A stretch of 12,728 nt of DNA from Bacilli bacterium. Its GTDB lineage: Bacteria > Bacillota_I > Bacilli_A > RF39 > UBA660. The position numbers were made by a program, and so were the translations under genes. How positions within the stretch are numbered: the stretch's first letter is position 1; each line of letters begins with the position of its first letter. Positions 1-6,689 of this stretch are shown here, piece by piece. The notes below the pieces were generated by a model that saw only the letters and a program-made list of their open reading frames with translations, ran no database searches and was not told the origin of the DNA. The DNA lies in NCBI GenBank assembly GCA_028703035.1, contig JAQVNR010000040.1:1-12728 (forward strand), read 5' to 3'.

Positions 1-2
1 TG

Positions 3-41
3 CAAGGCGAAGAACTTTATTTTACTGAGAAAAATTTTTAA
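3..41 (+). CDS. C-terminal tail of an upstream gene (partial)
   Basis: Frame 3 reads QGEELYFTEKNF followed by TAA at 39-41. The gene begins before the window, so the family cannot be named. Two things favour this frame: it looks like an ordinary charged C-terminus, and its stop codon lies inside a terminator hairpin, as happens for rpsO, pnp and the alkylation repair gene in this window. Frame 1 is also open here, to a TGA at 103-105, so the choice is inference. Confidence 0.35.
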   Translation, partial: QGEELYFTEKNF

Positions 42-61
42 AGACCACTTCTCAGCTTTTT
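25..61 (+). terminator. Rho-independent terminator of the upstream gene
   Basis: CTGAGAA (25-31) pairs with TTCTCAG (49-55), followed by C and five T. The loop is 17 bases. It separates the preceding gene from the yfmF promoter. Confidence 0.6.
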
Positions 62-128
62 GTGTGCCTAATTTGTGTTTGAATTTTTTTTCAATTTTAT
101 CTTGACACATTATAGTTGGTCTCTTAAC

Positions 129-157
129 TTAAATTATAACAAATCCTGTGCTATAAT
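129..157 (+). promoter_or_regulatory. Extended -10 promoter for yfmF-yfmH
   Basis: TGCTATAAT at 149-157 is a perfect extended -10 (TGnTATAAT). The -35 at the right distance, TTAAAT (129-134), is weak, which is usual for extended -10 promoters. Transcription would start near 164. A TTGACA at 102-107 also exists, but at 17 bp it is followed only by TAACTT. Confidence 0.6.
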
Positions 158-206
158 TACATTATAAAAAAAAGAGATTGACATATACTAGTAAATGAGG
201 TGGACC

Positions 207-1466
207 ATGGTATATAAATGCGAAAAACACGGACCATATACAATCCATATGATAAAAACAAATAAGTTTAAGCTTTGTCATATGGAGATTATATTTAGAA
301 ATAAGATTGTTAAAGAAGATATTACAAAAAGAAATATTCTTTTTGATCTTTTAACTGAGGCAAATAATGATTATCCAACTAAAAGATTACTGGCTTTAAA
401 ACTTGAAGATTTATATAATGCAAATCTTTACAGTGTCACAAGCAAAGTTGGAGGAGCGGTTCTTACTAACGTTTGTCTTGATTTTATTAACCCTAAATAT
501 ACGGATAAAAAGATTTTAGAAGAAACTTTAAAGCTTCCTTTTGATACGCTATTTAATCCCTTAGCGACAAATAATGAGTTTAATGGAAGACTTGTTGAAA
601 TAGCTAAAAAAAGAGCTGAGGCGGATATTAAATCAATCAAAGAAAATCCTAAAAAGTATGCGATATTAGAAGCAATTAAAACTTTAGGTGATAAATCATT
701 ATCAAGTTTTAGTAACGTTGGAAGTTTAAAAGATTTAGATAAAATAACTAGCAGTTCTTTATATAAATATTATCAGGAAGTCTTAGAAAATGATTATGTT
801 GATATTTATATAATTGGTGATTTAGATATGGAAGAAGTAGCAAAGATAATTATTACTTATGCATCATTTAAAATAATTAAAAATCATCAAGTAGATTTTT
901 ATATTGAGAATCCTAAACGTAAACCGGTTATTAAACAAGAAAAGTATGTTTATGTTCAAACAAATATTATCGCAATTCTTAATTTAAATAACTTAACTAA
1001 TTATGAAAAAAAGTATGTAGCAAATCTTTATAATTTAATATTAGGTGGAGGGTCCCTTGAAACAAAACTATATCGTCGTCTTAGAGGTGAGAACTCACTT
1101 TGTTATAATGTTAACTCCATGTATCAAAAATATGATGGTCTAATATTAATATCAACATCTGTTGATATTAATGCGAAAGAAAAAGCTATTAAATTAATCA
1201 AACAAGCTATTAAAGATATGACTAATAATATTACTAAAGAAGAGCTTAACCAAGCAAAAGAGTTAATAATATCAGCCCTTCATATGAATATGGATAATAT
1301 AGGTAAAATAGTTGATAATTATTTCTATCAAAATACTAGTGATTTAGATGATTTTGAAACAAGAATAGAAACATTCAAAAAAGTTACTGTTGAGGAAATA
1401 TACTCACTAAGTAAAAAGATATCTGTTAGTACAATCTACTCACTTATTGGGGAGGAAGCATTATGA
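207..1466 (+). CDS. yfmF: M16-family peptidase-like protein YfmF (inactive partner subunit)
   Basis: A 419-residue M16 (pitrilysin/insulinase) homologue of the YfmF type (B. subtilis ymfF), a family annotated as associated with elongation factor P modification. The zinc motif HxxEH is absent from the N-terminal half, where the aligned stretch reads as ordinary helix. The C-terminal half keeps the M16 substrate-side motif: GGGSLETKLYRRLRGENSLCY, with Tyr289-Arg290-Arg291-Leu292-Arg293. This matches a non-catalytic subunit working with YfmH, as in mitochondrial processing peptidase. An ATG lies at 195, but GAGGTG at 197-202 looks like the Shine-Dalgarno site for the in-frame ATG at 207, so 207 is preferred. 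The stop overlaps the next start (ATGA), implying translational coupling. The family call is firm; the substrate is not known from sequence. Confidence 0.85.
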   Translation: MVYKCEKHGPYTIHMIKTNKFKLCHMEIIFRNKIVKEDITKRNILFDLLTEANNDYPTKRLLALKLEDLYNANLYSVTSKVGGAVLTNVCLDFINPKYTDKKILEETLKLPFDTLFNPLATNNEFNGRLVEIAKKRAEADIKSIKENPKKYAILEAIKTLGDKSLSSFSNVGSLKDLDKITSSSLYKYYQEVLENDYVDIYIIGDLDMEEVAKIIITYASFKIIKNHQVDFYIENPKRKPVIKQEKYVYVQTNIIAILNLNNLTNYEKKYVANLYNLILGGGSLETKLYRRLRGENSLCYNVNSMYQKYDGLILISTSVDINAKEKAIKLIKQAIKDMTNNITKEELNQAKELIISALHMNMDNIGKIVDNYFYQNTSDLDDFETRIETFKKVTVEEIYSLSKKISVSTIYSLIGEEAL

Positions 1467-2743
1467 AAAGGACAACAATAAAAAAGACTGGAGAACATGT
1501 ATATACTGAAATCTTAAAAAATGGTCTTCAAATCATTATGGTTCCAAATGATAAAGTAAAGAATTACTACTTAACTTTAAATACTAAATTTGGCTCAATT
1601 CATACTGATTTTAAATATAATGGTAAAAACTATAAATTACCCAAGGGAACCGCTCACTTTTTAGAGCACCTCTTATTTAATATGCCTGATGGAACAAGTG
1701 CTCATGACTATTTTAGCCAGCTTGGCTCAAATATTAATGCTTTTACTTCCTACGACATAACTTGTTATGAAGTGTATTCTAATAATAAATTTAAAGAAAA
1801 TTTATCTTACTTGCTAAAATATGTGTATACTCCTTATTTTACTAAAGAACTTGTAAGCGGAGAAAAAGGAATAATTACTGAAGAAATAAAAATGATTAGT
1901 GATAATCCGGCATCAGAAATTGTTTATGGAATGTTTAGAAATATATTTATTAAAGATGAGAGACAATATCTAATAAGCGGGACAGTAGAAGATATTAAAA
2001 AAATGACTCTAGAAGATATATATGCTGCCTATAATGCTTTTTATCATCCGGAAAATATGTTTTTAATCATTACTGGTAATTTCAAACCAGAAGAAGCTGT
2101 TGCAATAACGATAAATACATTAAAGAATTTTGAATTTCCTAAATATAATAAACCAATTTTAAAAGAAAAAAATGAACCTTATAAAGTTAAAAATAATTAT
2201 TTAGAAAAAGAAATGAATGTTGATAAAGAAAAAGTAACTATTTGTTTAAAAATACCTAAGAGTAATTTTAAATCCTTAAAATTATCAGACCTAGAATTAA
2301 GATTATATATAAATTTAATAATAAGAATTAATTTTGGAGCAACTTCACTTTTAAAAGAAGAACTGTTAAGTGGAGGAATTATTACTGACTCAATAAGTAC
2401 TTTTATGACTTTAACTGAAGAGTATATAATAGAGGCAATAATGGCATCAACTGAGTACCCAGATTATTTTATTAAAAGAATTAATGAGACTTTAAAAGCT
2501 TTAACAATTAGTAAAGAAGAAATAAATCGTAAAGTAAATAGTTCATTAAGTAATTTAATCATGAGTTTTGATGAAATAGAATTAGTTAGTGCTGATATTG
2601 GCGAAGATATTATTAATTATGGAAAGTATATTACTGATATTTATAATTATTATAAAAAATTAAATATTGAGGTAGCAGAAGCAGTACTCAAAAATATGAA
2701 AAAATATCTAGTTGCAATTACAATATTAAAACCTAAAGAATAA
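1463..2743 (+). CDS. yfmH: M16-family zinc metallopeptidase YfmH
   Basis: A 426-residue M16 peptidase, the likely catalytic partner of YfmF. The inverted zinc motif HxxEH is visible as His65-Phe-Leu-Glu68-His69, within GTAHFLEHLLF. A downstream GIITEEIKMISDNP segment supplies the expected third zinc-ligand glutamate region, and YHPENMFLIITGN follows as in the family. The start overlaps the yfmF stop by four bases (ATGA) and has GGGGAGG at 1449-1455 upstream, so the pair is one operon with likely equal expression. YfmF/YfmH-type pairs are linked to EF-P 5-aminopentanol modification in Bacillus; whether that chemistry exists here cannot be read from the window. Confidence 0.88.
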   Translation: MKRTTIKKTGEHVYTEILKNGLQIIMVPNDKVKNYYLTLNTKFGSIHTDFKYNGKNYKLPKGTAHFLEHLLFNMPDGTSAHDYFSQLGSNINAFTSYDITCYEVYSNNKFKENLSYLLKYVYTPYFTKELVSGEKGIITEEIKMISDNPASEIVYGMFRNIFIKDERQYLISGTVEDIKKMTLEDIYAAYNAFYHPENMFLIITGNFKPEEAVAITINTLKNFEFPKYNKPILKEKNEPYKVKNNYLEKEMNVDKEKVTICLKIPKSNFKSLKLSDLELRLYINLIIRINFGATSLLKEELLSGGIITDSISTFMTLTEEYIIEAIMASTEYPDYFIKRINETLKALTISKEEINRKVNSSLSNLIMSFDEIELVSADIGEDIINYGKYITDIYNYYKKLNIEVAEAVLKNMKKYLVAITILKPKE

Positions 2744-2753
2744 AAAAGGAAAT

Positions 2754-2795
2754 ATAACCTTCTATTACAATGTATAGTAATAGGAGGTTATTTTT
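2754..2795 (+). terminator. Hairpin: terminator that also covers the comEA Shine-Dalgarno site
   Basis: A 15-bp stem (2754-2768 with 2777-2791, one G-U pair in the middle), loop AATGTATA, then T at 2791-2795. It looks like an intrinsic terminator after yfmH. The right arm contains AGGAGG (2782-2787), the ribosome binding site of comEA, so when folded the site is paired. It may let competence genes be expressed only at low read-through, or from a separate promoter that I cannot identify. Confidence 0.65.
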
Positions 2796-2796
2796 A

Positions 2797-3408
2797 ATGA
2801 GAATAAATAAAAAATATTTAATAGTTGGCGGACTTGCTTGTTTAATAATATTAACTTTAGTAAGTTATATCTTTTTTGACTTCGAAAAAGAAGTTTATAT
2901 AGCAAAAGAAGAAATAACAACGTCAAGTAATTCTAAATTTTTCATTGATGTAAAAGGAGCGGTTAAAAAGCCGGGAGTGTATGAGTTTACTACGAATGAA
3001 AGAGTAATAGATGCACTTAAAAAAGCTGGAGGACTTGCTAAAACGGGCGATACTAGTAATATAAATTTAAGCCAAAAATTAGAAAGTGAAATGGTTGTTT
3101 ATGTTTATACAAAAAATGAAATTAAAAACGGTTCTAAAAGTATAAGTTGCTCAACTAAATGTAGTTGTGAGACCCTAGAAGTAAATAACTGCATCCAAGA
3201 CGAAGTAAATAAAGATGGAAAAGTAAATATTAATACCGCTAATTTAGAGACATTACAAACCCTTTCAGGGATTGGCGAATCAAAAGCCAGTAGCATAATA
3301 GATTATCGAAGTGAAAATGGTAACTTTAAAGAAATAGAAGAAATAAAAAATGTTTCCGGAATTGGAGATGCTCTTTTTGAAAAAATAAAAGAGTTTATAA
3401 CTATATGA
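2797..3408 (+). CDS. comEA: ComEA-like competence DNA-binding protein, first copy
   Basis: A 203-residue ComEA-type DNA receptor for transformation. In order: one membrane anchor (about 8-27), an SLBB domain (about 48-108, FFIDVKGAVKKPGVY through VVYVYT), a linker with four cysteines (C118, C122, C124, C132), and a C-terminal helix-hairpin-helix pair (about 150-203, VNINTANLETLQTLSGIG and VSGIGDALFEKI). The HhH motifs bind double-stranded DNA outside the membrane and pass it to ComEC. An upstream in-frame ATG at 2770 sits in the hairpin loop without a ribosome binding site. ATG 2797 follows AGGAGG by 9 bases and is chosen. The cysteine cluster is not a usual ComEA feature. The stop overlaps the next gene. 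Confidence 0.9.
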   Translation: MRINKKYLIVGGLACLIILTLVSYIFFDFEKEVYIAKEEITTSSNSKFFIDVKGAVKKPGVYEFTTNERVIDALKKAGGLAKTGDTSNINLSQKLESEMVVYVYTKNEIKNGSKSISCSTKCSCETLEVNNCIQDEVNKDGKVNINTANLETLQTLSGIGESKASSIIDYRSENGNFKEIEEIKNVSGIGDALFEKIKEFITI

Positions 3409-3941
3409 TTAATTTAATACTATCTTTAAACATAATGTTTTGTGATATTAAAGGCGCTGTTAAAAAGCCAGGAGTTTATGAAATAAATAATAATAATATT
3501 TATGAAGTAATAAATTTAGCTGGAGGTCTTAATAAAGATGCTAATGTATCTCTAATTAATTTAAGTGAAAAAGTAAATGATGAAATGGTTATTTATATCC
3601 CAAGTACAACTGATAAACCAAAAAAGTGTCCTATTTGTATTTGCCGAGTAATTAAGTGCCCTGAAATAAAAGAAACAACTAATAAAACTACTATAACCAC
3701 AACTACAACTAAACAAACTATTACTACAACATATCCTCAAACAACTAAAAATATTATAATAAATATTAATCTAGCTCCTAAAGAAGAATTAATTACCTTA
3801 AATGGAATTGGTGAAAAAACAGCTGAGGCAATAATTGAATACAGACTTGAAAATCCTTTTGTTAATATTGAAGACATAATGAATGTTAAAGGAATAGGAG
3901 AAGTAGTGTTTGCTAAGATTAAGAGTTTTATTACAGTCTAA
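3405..3941 (+). CDS. comEA: ComEA-like protein, second tandem copy
   Basis: 178 residues with the same domain order as the preceding gene: SLBB (about 12-66, FCDIKGAVKKPGVYEI), four cysteines in the linker (C75, C78, C80, C85), a Thr-rich stretch (about 91-114), then helix-hairpin-helix (about 119-178, ININLAPKEELITLNGIG and VKGIGEVVFAKI). It is a diverged duplicate. The N-terminus has only about 11 hydrophobic residues before the SLBB domain, too short for a normal membrane anchor, so it may be secreted, peripheral or held by its partner. The Thr-rich part looks like an extracellular spacer. It starts at ATG 3405 inside the previous stop (ATGA), and comEC begins inside its 3' end, so all three genes look coupled. 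Confidence 0.85.
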   Translation: MINLILSLNIMFCDIKGAVKKPGVYEINNNNIYEVINLAGGLNKDANVSLINLSEKVNDEMVIYIPSTTDKPKKCPICICRVIKCPEIKETTNKTTITTTTTKQTITTTYPQTTKNIIININLAPKEELITLNGIGEKTAEAIIEYRLENPFVNIEDIMNVKGIGEVVFAKIKSFITV

Positions 3942-5928
3942 TTATATATACTATCTACTTTTAATACTTGCTTTTATCTTTTCATTTACTTTTAAAAATA
4001 TTATAATATTAGAAAGTAAATATAATATTAATGATAATCAAATAATTGGCAAAATTACTAAACTTGATTATAACTCTGAGAGATATAAACTAGAAGTAAA
4101 AGCTAATGAAAAGATTATTGCTTACTTTTATCCAAAAGAAGATATAAATTTAGAATTAGGGATGATTGTATTATTAAAAGGGGAGTTGTATTTACCAATT
4201 AATAATACAATACCTAATACTTTTAATTATAAAAAATATTTAAATAATCATTATATTTATTATCAGATGAAAGTAAGTAGTATTGATATTTTAAAAGAAA
4301 ATCATAATATCATCTATAAAATAAAAAATTATATTAATCAAAGAATAGATTCTTTTTCATATACTAATTCTTATTTAAAAGCTTTAATACTAGGTGATTT
4401 AAAAGACTTAGAAGATGATGTATACAAAGGTTTTCAAATAAATGGAGTAATCCATTTATTCGCGATATCAGGCATGCACATTAACTTATTAGCCGCTTCT
4501 ATAATTTTAATTTTAAACAAAATAAAAATTAAAGAAACACTTAAACAAATAATTATTATTTCTTTTTTAATAATATTTTGCTTAGTAGTTAATACTTCAG
4601 CAAGTGTTTATCGGAGTTTAATATTTTATATATTACTAACTATAAATAAAATATATGATTTTAATATTAGTACTAAAAACGTTTTATTTTTAACTATCTT
4701 TTTTTTAACTATCTTTAATCCTTTAATAATATTTGATCTTGGTTTTCAGTACTCGGCAATCACAACCTATGGTTTAGTAATTAGTATTAAAAAAAAGAAA
4801 TATAATAATTATTTTAAAAATTTATTATATATAAGTTATATCGCATTTTTATTTAGTAGCCCAATTACATTAATAAACTTTTATGAAATAAGTTTATTAT
4901 CCCCTTTTAATAATTTAATATTTGGACCTCTTATTACATTAATAATTTATCCACTTTCATTACTTACTATTGTAATAAGTCTATTTGAACCGCTTCTATA
5001 TTTCTTACTAAAGTTTATGGAAAATATAAATTTATTTATAAGTAGTTTTACCTTATTTAATTTAATTATTCCTAAAGTAAATATAATATTTTATTTAGGA
5101 TATTATTTATTAATTATATTTTATATATACTCTTTAAATAAAAAATATTTATTATTTTCTTTATTATTAATATTAAGTATAGAATTAAAACCATTTTTAG
5201 ATAATAATGATTATGTTTATTTTTTAGATGTTGGGCAAGGAGATTCAGCTTTAATTTATAATAAAAAAGAAAGTATTTTAATTGATACAGGAGGAGTTTA
5301 CAATTATGATATTAGTAATAACACCATAGTCTTTTTTAAAAGTTTAGGAATCAATAAAATTGATTTACTCCTCCTTACTCATGGAGACTCTGATCATTTA
5401 AAAGATGCTCCTAATATTATTAAAAACCTAAAAGTTAAAAATGTTATGTTAAATAAAAATGAATATAATGAATTAGAAGAAAATGTATTAAAATCTAGTA
5501 ATAATATTATTGATACATATCAAAGTAGTTTCGATTTTAAAATTTATAATAACTATCTAGGTAAAGATGAAAATTCAAGTAGTATTTTATCACTTTTAAC
5601 CATAAATAATACAAGTATATTATTTATGGGTGATGCTCCAAAAAATCAAGAACTAAAGTTTTTAAAAGATAAAAATCCGAAAGCAAGCATTATAAAGCTA
5701 GGTCATCATGGATCTAAAACCAGTAGTGATTATAATTTTTTAAAAAGTATTGGCGCAAGAGATGCAATTATATCAAGTGGCAGAAATAATAGATATAATC
5801 ATCCAAGTCCAGAAACTATAGAAACATTAAAGACTTTAAATATAAAATATTATGATACAAAAGAAAAAGGAACAATTTGTTATATATTTAGGCATAATAA
5901 TTATACTAAAAAGTTCTATTTACCATAG
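3910..5928 (+). CDS. comEC: ComEC/Rec2 DNA uptake channel
   Basis: A 672-residue ComEC. N-terminal hydrophobic segment, then an OB-like extracellular part (about 40-110), the multi-spanning Competence domain (about 150-425, with LFAISGMHINLLAA), and a C-terminal metallo-beta-lactamase-like domain. That domain shows FLDVGQGDSALI (from about 439), the metal motif THGDSDH (490-496), FMGDA, GHHGSKTSSD (from 598) and NHPSPET. ComEC carries single-stranded DNA into the cell; the hydrolase-like domain is proposed to degrade the non-transported strand. No ATG lies near the expected start. TTG 3910 is used because GGAG at 3897-3900 precedes it by 9 bases. This overlaps the second comEA by 32 bases. 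Confidence 0.92.
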   Translation: MLRLRVLLQSNYIYYLLLILAFIFSFTFKNIIILESKYNINDNQIIGKITKLDYNSERYKLEVKANEKIIAYFYPKEDINLELGMIVLLKGELYLPINNTIPNTFNYKKYLNNHYIYYQMKVSSIDILKENHNIIYKIKNYINQRIDSFSYTNSYLKALILGDLKDLEDDVYKGFQINGVIHLFAISGMHINLLAASIILILNKIKIKETLKQIIIISFLIIFCLVVNTSASVYRSLIFYILLTINKIYDFNISTKNVLFLTIFFLTIFNPLIIFDLGFQYSAITTYGLVISIKKKKYNNYFKNLLYISYIAFLFSSPITLINFYEISLLSPFNNLIFGPLITLIIYPLSLLTIVISLFEPLLYFLLKFMENINLFISSFTLFNLIIPKVNIIFYLGYYLLIIFYIYSLNKKYLLFSLLLILSIELKPFLDNNDYVYFLDVGQGDSALIYNKKESILIDTGGVYNYDISNNTIVFFKSLGINKIDLLLLTHGDSDHLKDAPNIIKNLKVKNVMLNKNEYNELEENVLKSSNNIIDTYQSSFDFKIYNNYLGKDENSSSILSLLTINNTSILFMGDAPKNQELKFLKDKNPKASIIKLGHHGSKTSSDYNFLKSIGARDAIISSGRNNRYNHPSPETIETLKTLNIKYYDTKEKGTICYIFRHNNYTKKFYLP

Positions 5929-5965
5929 TATATATTGTACACTATTATAGTGTTTAATATAGATG

Positions 5966-6002
5966 AAGGAAGAAAATAAAAAGTTCTTCCTTTATTATTT
6001 TT
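5966..6002 (+). terminator. Terminator of the competence operon
   Basis: AAGGAAGAA (5966-5974) pairs with TTCTTCCTT (5984-5992), 9-base loop, followed by TATTATTTTT. A short palindrome ACACTATTATAGTGT (5939-5953) lies between the comEC stop and this stem and might bind a regulator, but nothing else supports that. Confidence 0.6.
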
Positions 6003-6257
6003 AACATTCGTCCATTTTTTGTGAAAAAAAGCGGTTTCATTCGTTAGGATTATAACCAAAACATGTCTAAATATATTATTAATAAATCTGAAAGTTTAAA
6101 AATAGAAAATAAAGCTGGAGACTCAGTTAAATCAAAAAGTTTAAAAGTATATACCGTAAATATAATCCAAAATATTCTATAAGAATCTCACTTAAAAATA
6201 TCAGTACCATTATATGCAGTCTTTTGTATACAGGACGACAAAACCATGCGTTTCTAG
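6003..6257. other. Intergenic stretch without a supported gene
   Basis: Between the competence terminator and the rpsO promoter I see no recognisable gene. It holds a 39-codon plus-strand ORF (6064-6183, no convincing ribosome binding site) and most of a 40-codon minus-strand ORF (6210-6332). Both could occur by chance at this base composition. It may be the worn remains of a gene. Confidence 0.4.
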
Positions 6258-6286
6258 TTGATTTATTAAAGTTTCTGTAATATAAT
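6258..6286 (+). promoter_or_regulatory. rpsO promoter
   Basis: TTGATT (6258-6263), 17-base spacer, TATAAT (6281-6286). The expected start is near 6293, giving a leader of about 80 bases before rpsO. It is one of the clearest sigma-A-type promoters in the window. Confidence 0.75.
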
Positions 6287-6292
6287 TAAAAA

Positions 6293-6373
6293 GAAGTTTT
6301 ACCTTGGTTTGTAATTTATCCTTCGAATTCATACTAGGATATAACGGATAGAAAAGTAAGGGAGGAAATATTT
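6293..6373 (+). promoter_or_regulatory. rpsO leader, possible S15 autoregulatory element
   Basis: The leader can fold as TATCCT (6317-6322) with AGGATA (6336-6341). A second GGATA (6346-6350) offers the same left arm an alternative partner. CCTT (6302-6305) can pair with AAGG of the Shine-Dalgarno AAGGGAGG (6358-6365). S15 is known to repress its own mRNA through structured leaders in several bacterial groups, and the alternative pairings fit that, but I cannot match a specific known class. Confidence 0.4.
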
Positions 6374-6643
6374 ATGGCTATACCAAAAGCTAAGAAAGCT
6401 GAGTTAGTAAAATCATTTGGAAAAAATGATAAAGACAGTGGTTCAACTGAAGCCCAAATTGCAATACTAACTGAAGAAATTAATCAGCTAACTGAACATT
6501 TAAAAGTCCATACTCATGATTATCATAGTAAACGCGGACTTTTAATGAAAGTTGGAAAAAGACGTAGTCTACTAGATTATTTAAAGAAAAATAATGTAGT
6601 AAGCTACCGAGAAGTAATAAAAAAATTGAATTTAAGAAAATAG
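6374..6643 (+). CDS. rpsO: 30S ribosomal protein S15
   Basis: 89 residues, the usual length. The S15 signature is plain: SFGKNDKDSGSTEAQIA, HTHDYHSKRGLLMKVGKRRSLLDYLK. It binds the 16S rRNA central domain early in 30S assembly. ATG 6374 has AAGGGAGG eight bases upstream. It has its own promoter and lies directly before pnp, a conserved arrangement. The TAG stop is inside the following terminator stem. Confidence 0.97.
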   Translation: MAIPKAKKAELVKSFGKNDKDSGSTEAQIAILTEEINQLTEHLKVHTHDYHSKRGLLMKVGKRRSLLDYLKKNNVVSYREVIKKLNLRK

Positions 6644-6668
6644 GCACTACTCTTTTTAGTGTCTTTTT
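6642..6668 (+). terminator. Terminator between rpsO and pnp
   Basis: AGGCACTA (6642-6649) pairs with TAGTGTCT (6657-6664, one G-U pair), 7-base loop, then a T run to 6668. The stem begins within the rpsO stop codon and ends about 20 bases before pnp. No good promoter fits between them, so pnp is probably transcribed by read-through, which would lower PNPase relative to S15. Confidence 0.65.
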
Positions 6669-6689
6669 ATTTAGAAAGAAGTGGAAAAT

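Noticed and set aside
195..206. Upstream ATG as the yfmF start
   Set aside because: The ribosome binding site GAGGTG lies between it and the ATG at 207.
6064..6183. Small ORF as a remnant of murA (weak likeness of its first 30 residues)
   Set aside because: The GAKNS core and all later MurA motifs are missing, and no further murA-like codons follow.
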